Source: JBNLBT01 sp050303435 (GTDB taxonomy: Bacteria > Pseudomonadota > Gammaproteobacteria > Xanthomonadales > Marinicellaceae). Taken from it: a DNA stretch of 57,629 bases. The position numbers and the translations under genes were made by a program. Under the pieces are notes generated by a model. That model did no database searches and was not told where the DNA came from. It saw nothing but the letters and a program-made list of their open reading frames with translations. Each line of letters starts with the position of its first letter. Position 1 is the stretch's first letter. Shown here one piece after another: positions 15,801-23,710 of this stretch. The DNA lies in assembly GCA_050303435.1 (NCBI GenBank), contig JBNLBT010000010.1:1-57629 (forward strand). The letters run 5' to 3'.

Positions 15801-17981
15801 TCACCGGCCTAACAGGTTGGCAATAAACACATCGGACTCGGCGCGGTCGGTGCGGCTGTACACCAAGCGGCGATTGTCGGCATCCACGGCCAGTGACGGG
15901 CCCACGGTGTTGGGTCGGTGCGTGCTGATGAATTGCACCGATTGGTCGTATAAATGCACGCGCCAAATGCCCGATTTGGCGTTCTCAGCGGTGGCTGGCA
16001 ACGCACCGGTTCCGACGAAATACACCCACGGTTCGGACACCGTCCAGAAATTGAACGCCGAGGCCGGCATGGCCACATCCAGCGCCGTCTCGTGGCCGCT
16101 GTGCGCGTCCATCAAAAACAGGCCCGGGGTGTTGGTTTTGCTGAACACCAGGGTGTGACTGGCGACGGTCATGAGGCGGTTGGCGCCGTTGTGGCTGAGC
16201 ACGGTCACGCCGCCACTGCGCAAATCCTTACGCACAATTTTACCCACCCCATCCGCGCTTTCGCTGACCGCATAGACGGTGTCATTGTCCGCTCCAAACA
16301 CCGCCCCGCGGGTGGGCAAGCCCTGAAAATCCACGCGTTCATGTTGTGCATTTTCGAAGCGGTACAGCACGGTAAAGAACCCGTCGGGCCCGCCGTTGCC
16401 GGTCACCAGCATGGCCGCGCCATCCGGCGACCAGGCCGGCCGACTGAGTTTAACCTCGGGCAATTCAAACAGGCGGGCATCCACACCACTGGCAAAATCG
16501 TGCAACCACACGGCGCCGTTGCCGTGGCGGTTGCTGGCAAACAACAGCGATTGACCGTCCGGGGCAAAAGCCGGGTTGTTGTCGTATTTTGTGGAGTCGA
16601 TCAGCTGCACCGGTTCAGCCCCATTCTGATGCAAATCCAGCGACCAGATGTTGGCCTGATAATGCGCCACTTGAAACGTCATGCGGCGACCATCGGCGGT
16701 GATCGAAGGCAGCTGGGCATCGCGTGCACCGAGCAATTGCGATCGACCATTCGACGCATTCATCAGCCACAAGTGACGCTGCCCGTTGACATCGCTGTCG
16801 TACACAATGTGTGATTCATCCAGCCAGTCCTGCGAAGACATGTAATGTCCGGATCGCGTCAGTTCCTGCGCTGCGCTGTCGGGCGCGTCCAGGCGAATGA
16901 GCATCAGGTTGCGGCTGATGCGGTTGCCGCGGGTAAAACTCAGCTGACTGCCATTGGGTGAGAAGCGCGGCCGCGCATCAAACACATCCGCTGAAGGCGG
17001 CCAACTCACCTGCCGCGCCTCGCCGGTGTGCAAATCAACGCGCCAAATGGCGCTGCCGGCGTGCATTGAGGATGCGCGGGTGAACGCCAGTTCACGTCCG
17101 TCGGCCGACCAGTCCAGGGACGGCAGCGTGTCATCCAGATCACATGGCCCCACCAATCGGCGTCTATGCGTGGAAAGATCAACGACCATCACGGTGCAGC
17201 CGTGCGGCGGCTGTTGCGCTATCACCGCCACCGCCAGGGACTCACCGTCCGGTGAGAACACCGGTGACAGCACATTGGCGTCCTCCATGCGCAGCGTTTG
17301 CCGGGTCGAACCCACCAGCGGTTGCACCTCCACCTGCAGCAAACCATCCTGTGCACGGACAAAGGCCAGTCGATCGCCCTGCGGACTGATTTCCGGCATT
17401 TCTTCCATGCCTTCGGCCGCAGTCAACCGCACCGCCGAGTCGACGGCCTGTTGCATGCGGTTCAGTTGCAGGTGCGCGCGCAACCACAGCATGCCCCACA
17501 GCACCAGCGCGGAGATGCTCACCGCAATCCCACACCACAGCAATCGTCGGCGGTTGCGCTGACGCACATCGGTGACTGGCGCTTTCAACCGATAGCCCTG
17601 TTTGGGCACCGTTTCGATGTACTCTGGATTGCGCACCGCATCGCCCAGGTGTTTGCGCAATTCCGCCACCGCGCGCGAGAGGGCCTCTTCATTGACGATG
17701 CGATCGTGCCACAGGTGATCCACCAGCCATTCACGGGTGAGCACGCGCGCCGGATTGGCCGCCAGCACCGCCAGCAAGCGCGCCTGCAGGGGTTGCAATC
17801 GCGTGCCTTGAGAACCGCGCCACAATTGACCTGAGGCCGGGTCAAAGCACCACGCACCGATTTGCACTGCGCGGGAAACCGGCCAGTTGGGTGCGGGTGT
17901 TGATGAATTACTTGTCGCAGTCGATTTCATCGCCTGAAAAATGTATAAAGGAGGTTTTGCGAAGGCCTTCAAAGCGCCCAT
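15801..17981 (-). CDS. CadC/ToxR-like winged-helix regulator with periplasmic PD40 beta-propeller
   Basis: 726 aa. An OmpR/PhoB-type winged helix covers about 40-135 (PLQARLLAVLAANPARVLTRE, LVDHLWHDRIV, ALSRAVAELRKHLGD, YIETVPKQGYRL). A TM helix follows (about 148-167, LLWCGIAVSISALVLWGMLWL). The remaining 550 aa are PD40/TolB-like propeller repeats (FSPDGESLAVAV, LDWSADGRELAFTR, FAPDGQSLLFAS, WSPDGAAMLVTG). This is a one-component membrane regulator with a cytoplasmic DNA-binding domain and a periplasmic propeller. The start is uncertain: Met18 (17930) would leave a 93-bp divergent promoter region with the NHL-like gene and place 20 residues before the winged helix, and neither start has a good ribosome binding site. 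Confidence 0.88.
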   Translation of the reverse strand: MGALKAFAKPPLYIFQAMKSTATSNSSTPAPNWPVSRAVQIGAWCFDPASGQLWRGSQGTRLQPLQARLLAVLAANPARVLTREWLVDHLWHDRIVNEEALSRAVAELRKHLGDAVRNPEYIETVPKQGYRLKAPVTDVRQRNRRRLLWCGIAVSISALVLWGMLWLRAHLQLNRMQQAVDSAVRLTAAEGMEEMPEISPQGDRLAFVRAQDGLLQVEVQPLVGSTRQTLRMEDANVLSPVFSPDGESLAVAVIAQQPPHGCTVMVVDLSTHRRRLVGPCDLDDTLPSLDWSADGRELAFTRASSMHAGSAIWRVDLHTGEARQVSWPPSADVFDARPRFSPNGSQLSFTRGNRISRNLMLIRLDAPDSAAQELTRSGHYMSSQDWLDESHIVYDSDVNGQRHLWLMNASNGRSQLLGARDAQLPSITADGRRMTFQVAHYQANIWSLDLHQNGAEPVQLIDSTKYDNNPAFAPDGQSLLFASNRHGNGAVWLHDFASGVDARLFELPEVKLSRPAWSPDGAAMLVTGNGGPDGFFTVLYRFENAQHERVDFQGLPTRGAVFGADNDTVYAVSESADGVGKIVRKDLRSGGVTVLSHNGANRLMTVASHTLVFSKTNTPGLFLMDAHSGHETALDVAMPASAFNFWTVSEPWVYFVGTGALPATAENAKSGIWRVHLYDQSVQFISTHRPNTVGPSLAVDADNRRLVYSRTDRAESDVFIANLLGR

Positions 17982-18027
17982 GGTACATCATATCTTCACA
18001 CTGGAAAAACGTATAGGTGAAAAATGA
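17941..18027 (+). CDS. Possible 28-codon leader ORF overlapping the NHL-protein start
   Basis: An ATG at 17941 opens a 28-codon frame (MYKGGFAKAFKAP...KRIGEK). Its TGA overlaps the ATG of the next gene as ATGA, the usual sign of translational coupling. There is no Shine-Dalgarno sequence before it, although AAGGAGG lies just inside it. It also lies opposite the alternative N-terminus of the divergent regulator. It could be chance. Confidence 0.2.
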   Translation: MYKGGFAKAFKAPMVHHIFTLEKRIGEK

Positions 18028-19403
18028 AACAAATCGCTTCTATGGCTGCACGCACGGCGTGCATTCTGCTGACTTTGTCCACCCAGGCCCCCGCGCAATC
18101 GATGGGCGATCCGGCGTGCGACAGCCTGTTGCTGGTCAGCAGCTGGCGCAGTGACAACGTGAAACTCTTTGACGGCTGTTCACATGCATACATTCGCGAT
18201 CTGGACAGCACTGGCCTGCTGGATGGACCGCAAACCCTGCTCACCGACGCCGACGGACATGTGCTGGTGATCAGTGAAAACAATCACCGCGTGGTGCGTT
18301 TCGACAAGCAAACCCTGTCGGTGGGCACCGTGATGCTCGGCGACGATCCGGGCACGGCCGTGGTTGAGACCGCGCCGCTGCAAAAACCGATCGGTGCGGT
18401 GCTGGATTCACAGGGCCAGTTGCTGCTGTCCAGTTTCTCTGAAAACAAGGTGCTGCGCATTGATCCAACCAACTGGCAGGTCACCGGCACCGTGCTGCCG
18501 GGTAACAACGGCCGCATCCAGGGCGCCGACGCCGGCATTGCGCTGGGCCCGGACGGCCGCTTGTATGTGCCGGGGTTCGACAGCAACAACGTCATTGCAG
18601 TGAACCTGCAGAACAGTCAAATCAGCGACGCCGTGGCCGCCGGCACCGGTGGACTGAATGCACCGCGCGCGGTGCTGTTCGATGGTCAGGGCCGTCTGCT
18701 GGTATCCGGCTGGCGCAACAACGCCATCCTGCGCTTTGAGGCCAATGGCGCCGAAGCCGGCAGCCTGGCCAGTGTGCCCCGCCCGGCCGGCATGGCGATG
18801 GACGGTCCCGAACATTTGCTGGTCACCAGCGACACCAGCAACACCGTGCAACGGATTCACGTGAACACGGGTGAAGCTGAATTGCTGGTGGGGCCTGGCA
18901 ACGGCGTTCTGGACGGCGCCACCTACGCCCTGCGCTTTCACAAGGGCGTTGCGCAAATTGCCGTGGACCAGGCCAATACGCGGCATTTCTGGGTGTTGGG
19001 TGTGGGCCGCATTGAAGGCGCATCCATTCAGATTGACAACGCCTTCACCACCGCCAACGGTGCTTTCGGCGTGGATTTTGATGCCAGCGAAATTGAACTG
19101 CTTGAATGGGGCACGCTCAGCGTTGAATTTGATTCTTGCCACAGCGCGCAATTCAGCTACCAGGGCGATGCGCTGCTGGCCGGCCCGTCTTTTGGCAGTC
19201 AAAATTATCCGCTGGGCCGGCTGGCCACCAATCTGTCGGGCCGATTGTGTGACGACGCCGGCTTTGATCAGGTGGAAACTGCGGCCTGGATGTCCGGCAC
19301 CTGGTACGGCGGGCCGGCACACGACGGCAAAGGCATGTTGATTGATGTGCTGAATGAAGAATTGGCGGTGCTGGCCTGGTACACCTATTTGCCCATTGAA
19401 TGA
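18024..19403 (+). CDS. Secreted NHL/SMP-30-like beta-propeller protein
   Basis: 459 aa. A signal peptide (about 1-25, ending APAQ) is preceded by a GGTGAAAA ribosome binding site. Six-bladed-propeller-like repeats follow (LLVSSWRSDNVKLFD, VLDSQGQLLLSSFSENKVLRID, LGPDGRLYVPGFDSNNVIAVN, LFDGQGRLLVSGWRNNAILRF). The C-terminus (SGTWYGGPAHDGKGMLIDV... AWYTYLP) is a short module found at the end of many exported proteins of this bacterial group. No catalytic motif is evident. It is divergent from the PD40 regulator, which may control it. Confidence 0.75.
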   Translation: MKQIASMAARTACILLTLSTQAPAQSMGDPACDSLLLVSSWRSDNVKLFDGCSHAYIRDLDSTGLLDGPQTLLTDADGHVLVISENNHRVVRFDKQTLSVGTVMLGDDPGTAVVETAPLQKPIGAVLDSQGQLLLSSFSENKVLRIDPTNWQVTGTVLPGNNGRIQGADAGIALGPDGRLYVPGFDSNNVIAVNLQNSQISDAVAAGTGGLNAPRAVLFDGQGRLLVSGWRNNAILRFEANGAEAGSLASVPRPAGMAMDGPEHLLVTSDTSNTVQRIHVNTGEAELLVGPGNGVLDGATYALRFHKGVAQIAVDQANTRHFWVLGVGRIEGASIQIDNAFTTANGAFGVDFDASEIELLEWGTLSVEFDSCHSAQFSYQGDALLAGPSFGSQNYPLGRLATNLSGRLCDDAGFDQVETAAWMSGTWYGGPAHDGKGMLIDVLNEELAVLAWYTYLPIE

Positions 19404-19428
19404 CTATTGCCAACAGTCAATGCAGTCT

Positions 19429-19463
19429 AAAAAAAGGCCGCTCACCGTTTGCACGGGGGCGGC
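19429..19463 (-). terminator. Rho-independent terminator for the gene at 19531-19956
   Basis: On the minus strand GCCGC...GCGGC arms, with further CCG/CGG pairing around a TGCAAA loop, are followed by a run of seven T (seven A at 19429-19435 on the plus strand). It lies 68 bp past the stop codon of the minus-strand gene. Confidence 0.65.
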
Positions 19464-19530
19464 GCTGGAATAGAAATGAAAACGTTTTGAGTGAATTGCT
19501 TGAGACTCAATGCACTCAGGTATGCTCTGA

Positions 19531-19956
19531 TCAGTTCAGATACACCGTGCGATTGTTGACCTGAATGGCCCAACGATCGGACGTCTGTTTCTGCACATCC
19601 TGTTCACAACCGGTGGTCAAATGCAATCCCACGCGATTGACCGGGTTGCTGCGCCATTCGATGGCTTCTGCCAGCAAAGCACCGAGCAATGCGCGGCCAT
19701 TGTCGGCCTGCACCGCGGTGCGCACCGGTTTGATCGCCGCATCGCAACCGCGATGCGCCTGCACCGCCCATTGCATGGAAGCCTGCACCGGCTGCGCCAC
19801 GGCCATCGGGGCCGCTTGCGTTGTTTCGATGGGCGCCTTGGAGCCGGTCAGAAAAGCTTCTGAGCTGATGGCCCCCAAAATGGGCACTGCGGAGAGGCCC
19901 AAGGCCAATACCAACGATCCGAAAAATTTAAAAACACCCATGGCTTCACCCATCAT
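19531..19956 (-). CDS. Small exported protein of unknown function
   Basis: 141 aa. An N-terminal hydrophobic segment (VFKFFGSLVLALGLSAVPILGA) looks like a signal peptide or anchor. An Ala/Gln-rich linker and a domain with two cysteines (HRGCDAA, TTGCEQD) follow, allowing one disulfide. I do not recognise a family. Met6 (19941) is an alternative start with the same export signal. It stands 76 bp after the DUF5694 gene on the same strand and ends at a good terminator. Confidence 0.65.
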   Translation of the reverse strand: MMGEAMGVFKFFGSLVLALGLSAVPILGAISSEAFLTGSKAPIETTQAAPMAVAQPVQASMQWAVQAHRGCDAAIKPVRTAVQADNGRALLGALLAEAIEWRSNPVNRVGLHLTTGCEQDVQKQTSDRWAIQVNNRTVYLN

Positions 19957-20032
19957 TTGTCATTGCGATTATTAGTAAAGACGCCCGATCAGCAAAAAAG
20001 TTACCAATTGAAGCAAAAAAACCAATATTTTT

Positions 20033-20839
20033 TTACTCATCCAACACTTCGGCTGGCTCCAGCGGCTGCAAACGACGATCGATGTGCAGCAGCTTGCGCA
20101 GAATCGCCGTGTGCCCCTGACCGGCCAGAGCAAACACCGCCCCGCCCTTTTCTGCGTGCTTTTGTATGTTGGCGTACATCCTGAAATTGCGTCTCCACCA
20201 GCTGGCCGCCGCGTCGGCGCCGGCGAATCCATCGTCTTCGCCGAGATAATTGGTCAGCAAATAAAGATCCATGTTGTCGCGGTCCAGGGCGTCCGAATTC
20301 ATGGCCTTAAGCATCTCGGCCAGCGTCATTTCTGCGTGCATGGCATTGAAACGTTCGGTGAAGGTTTTGATGGTGGCCTGAAAGGCGGCGTTCTTTTCCG
20401 GCGCCTTGTCTTTGAGGTAGGCAAACATCGCTTCTGAATCCCAGCCCGCCTCGCGTTCATCAAATCCGTGCACCGCGGACAGGCCGCAGGTCCGTGCCAC
20501 GCGAAAACCAATCTGATAAATTTCATTGCGCGGCAGGTCGTATTCGTTGTTCAGGTATTTTTTGTAGCGCGCGTTCATTTCCGCATCGCGCGACGGCGGG
20601 TATTCCAACAGCACCTGCTGAATGCCCTGCGCGCAGATGCGCTGTGCCAGCGCCTGTAAATAGTTCTGTGCTTCGGTCTGCATCACATCCATCGCCGAGG
20701 TTTTCACCTGATCCAGGCCGGCGTCGTCAAAATGGAAAGTGCCGAGCAACAGCACTTGTCTGTCTCCGGCGTGTGATTGCACGTTAAAAAACATCATCAG
20801 TGCCGCAACCACGCGTGCGGACAATTTATTAAAGACCAT
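20033..20839 (-). CDS. DUF5694 family exported protein (TraB/Tiki-like fold suspected)
   Basis: 268 aa with a signal peptide (about 1-24, ending SHA). The mature part begins VLLLGTFHFDDAGLD and ends with ALAGQGHTAILRKLL, the paired GTFHF and GxGH motifs of DUF5694. These resemble the metal-binding GxxH/GxGH pair of the TraB/Tiki/ChaN group, so a metal-dependent hydrolase is possible. That link is inference from motif layout. A GAGGAT ribosome binding site precedes the ATG. It follows the TetR operon on the same strand but is separated from it by a strong hairpin. Confidence 0.75.
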   Translation of the reverse strand: MVFNKLSARVVAALMMFFNVQSHAGDRQVLLLGTFHFDDAGLDQVKTSAMDVMQTEAQNYLQALAQRICAQGIQQVLLEYPPSRDAEMNARYKKYLNNEYDLPRNEIYQIGFRVARTCGLSAVHGFDEREAGWDSEAMFAYLKDKAPEKNAAFQATIKTFTERFNAMHAEMTLAEMLKAMNSDALDRDNMDLYLLTNYLGEDDGFAGADAAASWWRRNFRMYANIQKHAEKGGAVFALAGQGHTAILRKLLHIDRRLQPLEPAEVLDE

Positions 20840-20933
20840 GAGGCATCCTCTTCAACATTGAACAGGCAATCAACGCGGCTGCGCAAGAAAGGTTACATTC
20901 GGATGCCCATGGACCCGTGCTGTGTGGCAAATA

Positions 20934-20964
20934 CCCGGGATCGTCACTTGAAGGCGATCCCGGG
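20934..20964 (-). terminator. Strong hairpin after the DUF1428 gene, probable end of the TetR operon
   Basis: A perfect 10-bp inverted repeat (CCCGGGATCG / CGATCCCGGG) with an 11-nt loop begins 10 bp after the DUF1428 stop. The sequence after it on the minus strand is only weakly T-rich. Confidence 0.55.
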
Positions 20965-20973
20965 CCGTGTCTG

Positions 20974-21354
20974 CTACAGATCCACCAGCGTGGTAAAGCC
21001 GCCGTAGGTCATGCGCGCCGGATCGAACGGCATGTTGTTCTGGTCGCAATTCATGCGCGAATCGGCCATGACCTTTTGGTTGACCTCATCGCGGTGTTCA
21101 CGCGAACGATAGGTGATGAACGCGAACACCACGGTTTCACCTTCTTTGGCGCCGGCCAGATCACGAAAATAGGTGAACGTGCAGGTCTCCGGCGTATCTT
21201 CTGACATGCCCGGCTCGCCGTCTTCCAGCACGCATTCTTTGTACATCAGTGCGCCGTGATCCATCCAGATGTTCCCGGCGTTTTCCGCCATGGACCGATA
21301 GGCGTCAAGTTGATCCACGGGTACAGGGATCACAAATCCGTCAACGTAACTCAT
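20974..21354 (-). CDS. DUF1428 family protein
   Basis: 126 aa. Opens MSYVDGFVIPVP and contains WMDHGALMYKECVLED, FAFITYRSREHRDEVN and the closing MTYGGFTTLV, matching the DUF1428 (YbaA-like) family of small ferredoxin-fold proteins. It is a full-length cytoplasmic protein. A GGAGAAAAGAAC ribosome binding site precedes the ATG. It is the last gene of the TetR/AHSA1/PhnB operon. The biochemical role of the family is not established. Confidence 0.88.
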   Translation of the reverse strand: MSYVDGFVIPVPVDQLDAYRSMAENAGNIWMDHGALMYKECVLEDGEPGMSEDTPETCTFTYFRDLAGAKEGETVVFAFITYRSREHRDEVNQKVMADSRMNCDQNNMPFDPARMTYGGFTTLVDL

Positions 21355-21460
21355 GTTCTTTTCTCCTCTTCAGGTTTCATGTTTAAAATGGCCACGACAG
21401 CGACCGCGTCCTGACCCCTGGCCGCAGCGGCGAGGTCAGACTGCGTCTGGCCTGTTGAGC

Positions 21461-21937
21461 TCATCGAACGGCCGCTTCCAGCGCAGCCAGATCGATTTTC
21501 TTCATGGTCATCATGGCCTCGAAAGCGCGCCGCGCCGTGTTGCTGTCGCGCGACGTGGTCAGCTCCAGCAGTCGCCGCGGCGTGATCTGCCAGGAATGGC
21601 CCCAGCGATCCTTACACCAGCCGCATTCACTCGCCTGGCCGCCGTTGCCGATGATGGCGTCCCAGCAGCGATCGGTTTCCTGTTGATTTTCCGTCACCAC
21701 CATGAAACTGACCGACTCGTTGGGTGTGAAGATGGGGCCGCCGTTCAGCCCAACGAACTTGCGTCCAAGGACGGTGAATTCCACGGTCAATTCATCGCCT
21801 GCCTGGCCGCCAGGAAAATCCGTAGGGGCGGTGTTCACCCGTTGAATGCGGCTGTCGGGAAAGGTTTCGGCATAGAAAGCTGCCGCTTTACCCGCTTCAC
21901 CGCGGTCATACCACAGGCATGTGATCAGTTCAGTCAT
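21461..21937 (-). CDS. PhnB-like VOC family protein
   Basis: 158 aa. Opens ITCLWYDRGEAGKAAAFYAETFPDSRI and contains GRKFVGLNGGP, FTPNESVSFMV, CGWCKDRWGHSWQITPRRL, all typical of the PhnB/3-demethylubiquinone-methyltransferase-like VOC family. The C-terminal KAFEAMM-type helix (RRAFEAMMTMKKIDL) is also usual. Its substrate is unknown; the fold often binds a metal and small electrophiles. A GGAGAACAGC ribosome binding site is present. It sits between the SRPBCC and DUF1428 genes. Confidence 0.88.
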   Translation of the reverse strand: MTELITCLWYDRGEAGKAAAFYAETFPDSRIQRVNTAPTDFPGGQAGDELTVEFTVLGRKFVGLNGGPIFTPNESVSFMVVTENQQETDRCWDAIIGNGGQASECGWCKDRWGHSWQITPRRLLELTTSRDSNTARRAFEAMMTMKKIDLAALEAAVR

Positions 21938-22065
21938 GCTGTTCTCCTTTTAAATTGTTTGAATATTCAGTATTTGCCGCGCCGCAAATTGCCCTGCGAG
22001 TGTCGATGTCTTGCTGCGCGTGGCCTTCATTGGCCAGCCTCTGTCAGTTGCCCCAGTGATCCACA

Positions 22066-22509
22066 TCACTGGCGTATTTCAGGCACCACCAGCGCCGCCA
22101 GTTTTTGCAGGGAATCCTGCCAGCCCAGGTGACAGCTTTCCGGCGGTATAACCTCGGGGATGCCGGACTGTTCTATGCGCAGTTCAGTGCCCATGGGCAC
22201 GGCTCTCAGAGTCACCGTGGTGCGCATTTCATCGCGCATGTTCGGATCATCAAACTGGCTGGTGTAGCTGAGTTTTTCACCCGGTATGACTTCCAGGTAA
22301 GTGCCGCCAAAGCTGTGCGCTTCCCCGGTGGTGAAATTACGGAACGACGCGCGGTGTTTGCCGCCCGCCCGCTCGTCCAGTTCATGCACAGTGCAAATGT
22401 ATCCAAACGGCGGTATCCAGCTGGCCAGCGCGTCCGCTTCTGTGAATGCGCGGAACACTTTGTCCGCTGTGGCCGGAATGACCCGATGCAAATGTATGGT
22501 GTTTGACAT
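22066..22509 (-). CDS. SRPBCC (AHSA1/START-like) domain protein
   Basis: 147 aa. TIHLHRVIPATADKVFRAFTEADALASWIPPFGY is the classic start of an AHSA1-type SRPBCC protein, followed by GGTYLEVIPGEKLSYTSQFDDPNM and the closing LGWQDSLQKLAALV. The fold forms a hydrophobic pocket, and no catalytic residues are evident. An AAGGATACC ribosome binding site lies upstream. First gene after the TetR regulator, so it is probably co-regulated. Confidence 0.88.
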   Translation of the reverse strand: MSNTIHLHRVIPATADKVFRAFTEADALASWIPPFGYICTVHELDERAGGKHRASFRNFTTGEAHSFGGTYLEVIPGEKLSYTSQFDDPNMRDEMRTTVTLRAVPMGTELRIEQSGIPEVIPPESCHLGWQDSLQKLAALVVPEIRQ

Positions 22510-22527
22510 GTTGGTATCCTTTGAAGG

Positions 22528-23139
22528 TTAAATGGTTGATGCAGCGCCGCCAAGAAACAAGTGTTTCAGGTAACGTTGCAGATGTTCAATGCTTTGTGCC
22601 GCCACAGCGACATCGCCGGTGGCTTTGACCAGCACAAAGGCGCCCTGGATCACCGCCTGTGTGTGCAGCGCCAGACTGCGCGCAGTCCAATCGCCCTGCA
22701 CCCGGTGTGCGGCCATGGCCGCTTCAATGTCGGCTTCCAGCGTGGCCGCGTGTTTGCAGATGTTTTGTCCGCAGGCCCGCACAATGTCCGGTCGAGTCTG
22801 ATAGGCTTCCTGCGCGATGGTGCCGACAAAACAGGTGATTTCACGCAGTTCGCCTTCAAGCAGTGCCTTGCGCAAATCCAGATACGCCAGCAGTCGTTCC
22901 AACGGATCGGCCATGGCATGGTACGGGTGGTTGGCAAACAGCCCGGAGGTCATCGCGTCCCAATGCGCCACCGCCTGCATCATCAGATCGTCCTTGCTTT
23001 TGAAATGATGAAAAAAACTGCCCTTGGTGACCCCCGCTTCCGCGCAAATGTCTTCAATCCGCGTTGCCGCATGCCCTTTGGCACGCACCACCAGCAACGT
23101 GGCATCCAGCAGACGGGTTTTCGAATCGGACGGGCTCAA
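22528..23139 (-). CDS. TetR/AcrR family transcriptional repressor
   Basis: 203 aa. N-terminal helix-turn-helix KTRLLDATLLVVRAKGHAATRIEDICAEAGVTKGSFFHHFKSKDDLMM (about 7-54) is a textbook TetR domain. The C-terminal ligand domain (about 80-195) contains two cysteines (EITCFVG, VRACGQNICKH) that might take part in sensing. A near-perfect palindrome 30 bp upstream fits autoregulation. The downstream genes (AHSA1, PhnB, DUF1428) form its likely regulon. The inducer is unknown. Confidence 0.93.
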   Translation of the reverse strand: MSPSDSKTRLLDATLLVVRAKGHAATRIEDICAEAGVTKGSFFHHFKSKDDLMMQAVAHWDAMTSGLFANHPYHAMADPLERLLAYLDLRKALLEGELREITCFVGTIAQEAYQTRPDIVRACGQNICKHAATLEADIEAAMAAHRVQGDWTARSLALHTQAVIQGAFVLVKATGDVAVAAQSIEHLQRYLKHLFLGGAASTI

Positions 23140-23168
23140 AATGTGTAGTTCATGTGACTCATGCGAAT

Positions 23169-23192
23169 ACCATACCCACTAGTTGGTATGGT
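23169..23192. promoter_or_regulatory. Palindromic operator of the TetR operon
   Basis: A 24-bp palindrome with arms ACCATACC and GGTATGGT around an ACTAGT centre; 11 of 12 base pairs match its own reverse complement. It ends 30 bp upstream of the tetR start, the usual place for a TetR autoregulatory site. Confidence 0.75.
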
Positions 23193-23200
23193 GTCAATTG

Positions 23201-23268
23201 AAATATTCACACGCACTGATAAATTATTTTAAAAAGAGAATCTTATGCGCGATGCGGCGTGAATATTT
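23201..23268. repeat. Perfect 10-bp inverted repeat in the AT-rich gap upstream of tetR
   Basis: AAATATTCAC at 23201-23210 and GTGAATATTT at 23259-23268 are exact reverse complements around a 48-bp loop. A 14-bp direct repeat, GATAAATTATTTTA, occurs in the loop (23218) and again at 23299. Possible binding sites or a weak terminator for the SnoaL-like gene, which ends at 23339. Confidence 0.35.
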
Positions 23269-23338
23269 GCTTGCGTTGCTCAATAAAATCCGCACATGGA
23301 TAAATTATTTTACATATAATTTCAACAACATGCCGTCA

Positions 23339-23710
23339 TTATTTCAAATAGGATTCAGGAACCGGAATCCCCTGTTGCCGGAAAAAACTCAATTGATCAA
23401 AATACCCGCGCTGAAACACAATCAACCCGTCTTGCACATGAAAAAAACCACAGCCGCGCAAGCCCAAAGGATCGGACCACTCCAGAATGGCCCATTCTCC
23501 CGCTTCATGCAACGCTTCAAGCACACAGGTCATCTCGGCACGGGTAAACTCGATTTCGAACAGTTTTTGAATCGCCGCACGCCCTTGCAAAGGTTCCGTC
23601 ACCACCTGATGATTCACCGCGTCTTGATGGTACAAGGCACACAAGCCCTCCACATCCCCGCGGTTAAAACAATCGATCCATTGCAACACAATCTGTTTTG
23701 GCGTTTTCAT
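23339..23710 (-). CDS. SnoaL/NTF2-like protein
   Basis: About 123 aa from the ATG at 23710. MKTPKQIVLQWIDCFNRGDVEGLCALYHQDAVNHQVV is the usual helix and 'DAV' start of the SnoaL-like/NTF2 fold, followed by GRAAIQKLF, AEWAILEW-like EAGEWAILEWSDP and GCGFFHVQDGLIVFQRGYFD. Proteins of this fold include small isomerases, hydrolases and ligand binders; the function here is not predictable. The open frame extends upstream through a TTG and a run of nine G to 23767, but Met21 gives the standard family length. Neither start has a clear ribosome binding site. Confidence 0.75.
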   Translation of the reverse strand: MKTPKQIVLQWIDCFNRGDVEGLCALYHQDAVNHQVVTEPLQGRAAIQKLFEIEFTRAEMTCVLEALHEAGEWAILEWSDPLGLRGCGFFHVQDGLIVFQRGYFDQLSFFRQQGIPVPESYLK

